In this document: in pieces, positions 63,460 to 64,000 of the stretch
Layout: each line of letters starts with the position of its first letter
Position numbering within the stretch: the first letter of the stretch is position 1
Source of the DNA: Cyclobacterium plantarum
GTDB taxonomy: Bacteria > Bacteroidota > Bacteroidia > Cytophagales > Cyclobacteriaceae
DNA length: 64,000 nucleotides
NCBI RefSeq assembly: GCF_011290685.1
Contig: NZ_JAANYN010000009.1
Coordinates: 1-64,000 of the forward strand
Direction: 5' to 3'
Program-made: the position numbers and the translations under genes
The notes under the pieces: model-generated
Told to the model about the DNA's origin: nothing
Database searches by the model: none
What the model saw: only the letters and a program-made list of their open reading frames with translations

Positions 63460-64000
63460 ATGAGCGAAATATTATTTGATGAAATCCCATCTCTTGATCT
63501 GGCTGACTTTGTTTCCGGCGACCGGGATAAAAAAGCGGCATTTGTAAGGAACCTGGGGGATGCCTATGAAAATATTGGCTTTGTAGCCATCAAAAACCAT
63601 GGCCTTCACCAAGCCATGCAAGATGAGTTGTATGCGGCCATCCAAAAATTCTTTTCTTTACCTGATGAGGTGAAGGCCAAATATGAAAAGCCGGAAATTG
63701 GCTTCCAGAGAGGATATACCGGCAAAGGGAAGGAACATGCCAAGGGTAGAAATACAGGCGACCTGAAGGAATTTTACCATGTTGGTCAGGCCATGGATCA
63801 CATTCCCAATGATGATGCAGTAAATGAAGATTACCCCCAAAACGTATGGCCTGCAGAAGTGCCTGGGTTTCGGGAAGTTTCTTTACAGGTTTTCAGCACC
63901 ATTGAAGAAGCAGGAAAGCAAATGCTCCGTGCCATAGCTTTGAATCTGGGACTGGAAGAGACCTATTTTGATGATAAGGTTACTTACGGTAACTCTATTT
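63460..64000 (+). CDS. Isopenicillin-N-synthase-family 2OG-Fe(II) oxygenase (partial)
   Basis: The first 180 codons of a gene cut by the window end. The start ATG at 63460 follows an AT-rich leader. Product: MSEILFDEIPSLDLADF, NIGFVAIKNHGLHQAM, FFSLPDEVKAKYE, IGFQRGYTGKGKEH, the N-terminal domain and region before the Fe site of isopenicillin-N-synthase-like dioxygenases. The Fe-binding HxD and downstream His are beyond the window. Substrate unknown. Confidence 0.85.
   Translation, partial: MSEILFDEIPSLDLADFVSGDRDKKAAFVRNLGDAYENIGFVAIKNHGLHQAMQDELYAAIQKFFSLPDEVKAKYEKPEIGFQRGYTGKGKEHAKGRNTGDLKEFYHVGQAMDHIPNDDAVNEDYPQNVWPAEVPGFREVSLQVFSTIEEAGKQMLRAIALNLGLEETYFDDKVTYGNSI

Overview
The window looks like chromosomal DNA of a Bacteroidota bacterium, probably a Cyclobacterium/Algoriphagus-type marine or soil member. 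Evidence: a SusC/SusD pair, TAnnTTTG-type -7 promoter boxes, A-rich leaders, many secreted lipoproteins, a PVC-type dehydrogenase/cytochrome, sialidase-fold and ceramidase-fold enzymes, and ordinary housekeeping genes (tdk, recO) at the right end. The genus is inference; there is no rRNA or tRNA to check it.

Region 1 (0.5-7.1 kb, + strand) is a curli-type amyloid locus: a LuxR-type regulator with a pseudo-receiver and PAS-like domain, three curlin-repeat proteins, CsgE, CsgF, a CsgG carrying an extra C-terminal barrel-like domain, and a surface-type lipoprotein. Region 2 (7.3-10 kb) holds a secreted CehA/PHP-type metallohydrolase and a divergent lipoprotein cytochrome c.

Region 3 (10.4-27.3 kb) is the most interesting. 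Two minus-strand operons lie on either side of a Tat-exported propeller protein and end at a divergent AraC/cupin regulator. Operon A (26.1 to 19.6 kb): 3-hydroxyacyl-CoA-dehydrogenase-type oxidoreductase, class III aminotransferase, a second dehydrogenase-like protein lacking the catalytic His, PhyH dioxygenase, and a HEAT-like domain fused to a sodium:solute symporter. Operon B (17.6 to 10.4 kb): HpcH/HpaI aldolase, aldo/keto reductase, Gfo/Idh/MocA protein, two SDRs (one lacking the catalytic Lys), RidA, M19 dipeptidase, ceramidase-fold hydrolase. Both operons start with the same promoter-operator module: a 39-nt block, 31 of 39 identical by my count, placed exactly 37 nt from a -7 box (26171-26234 and 17585-17648). 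A related site precedes araC. This points to one regulon for the uptake and breakdown of an unknown, probably oxidised and amino-substituted compound.

Region 4 (27.35-35.7 kb) consists of three blocks of palindrome-rich repeats (312-bp and 495-bp periods) interleaved with paralogous propeller lipoproteins and one truncated copy.

Region 5 (36-52.8 kb, minus strand) is a PUL-like cluster: SusC, SusD, three sialidase-fold proteins, a DapA/NanA-family lyase, a glycosidase-like propeller, a ceramidase-DUF1080 fusion and a large PVC-type dehydrogenase/HEAT/cytochrome protein. An ECF sigma factor without a FecR partner lies upstream. Region 6 (54.3-60 kb) has a GH20 hexosaminidase facing a NagX-like membrane acetyltransferase and a secreted propeller/jelly-roll protein, suggesting amino-sugar glycan use. 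Region 7 (60-64 kb) is housekeeping: a 2H phosphoesterase, an unknown acidic protein, thymidine kinase, RecO and the start of a 2OG-Fe(II) oxygenase cut by the window edge.
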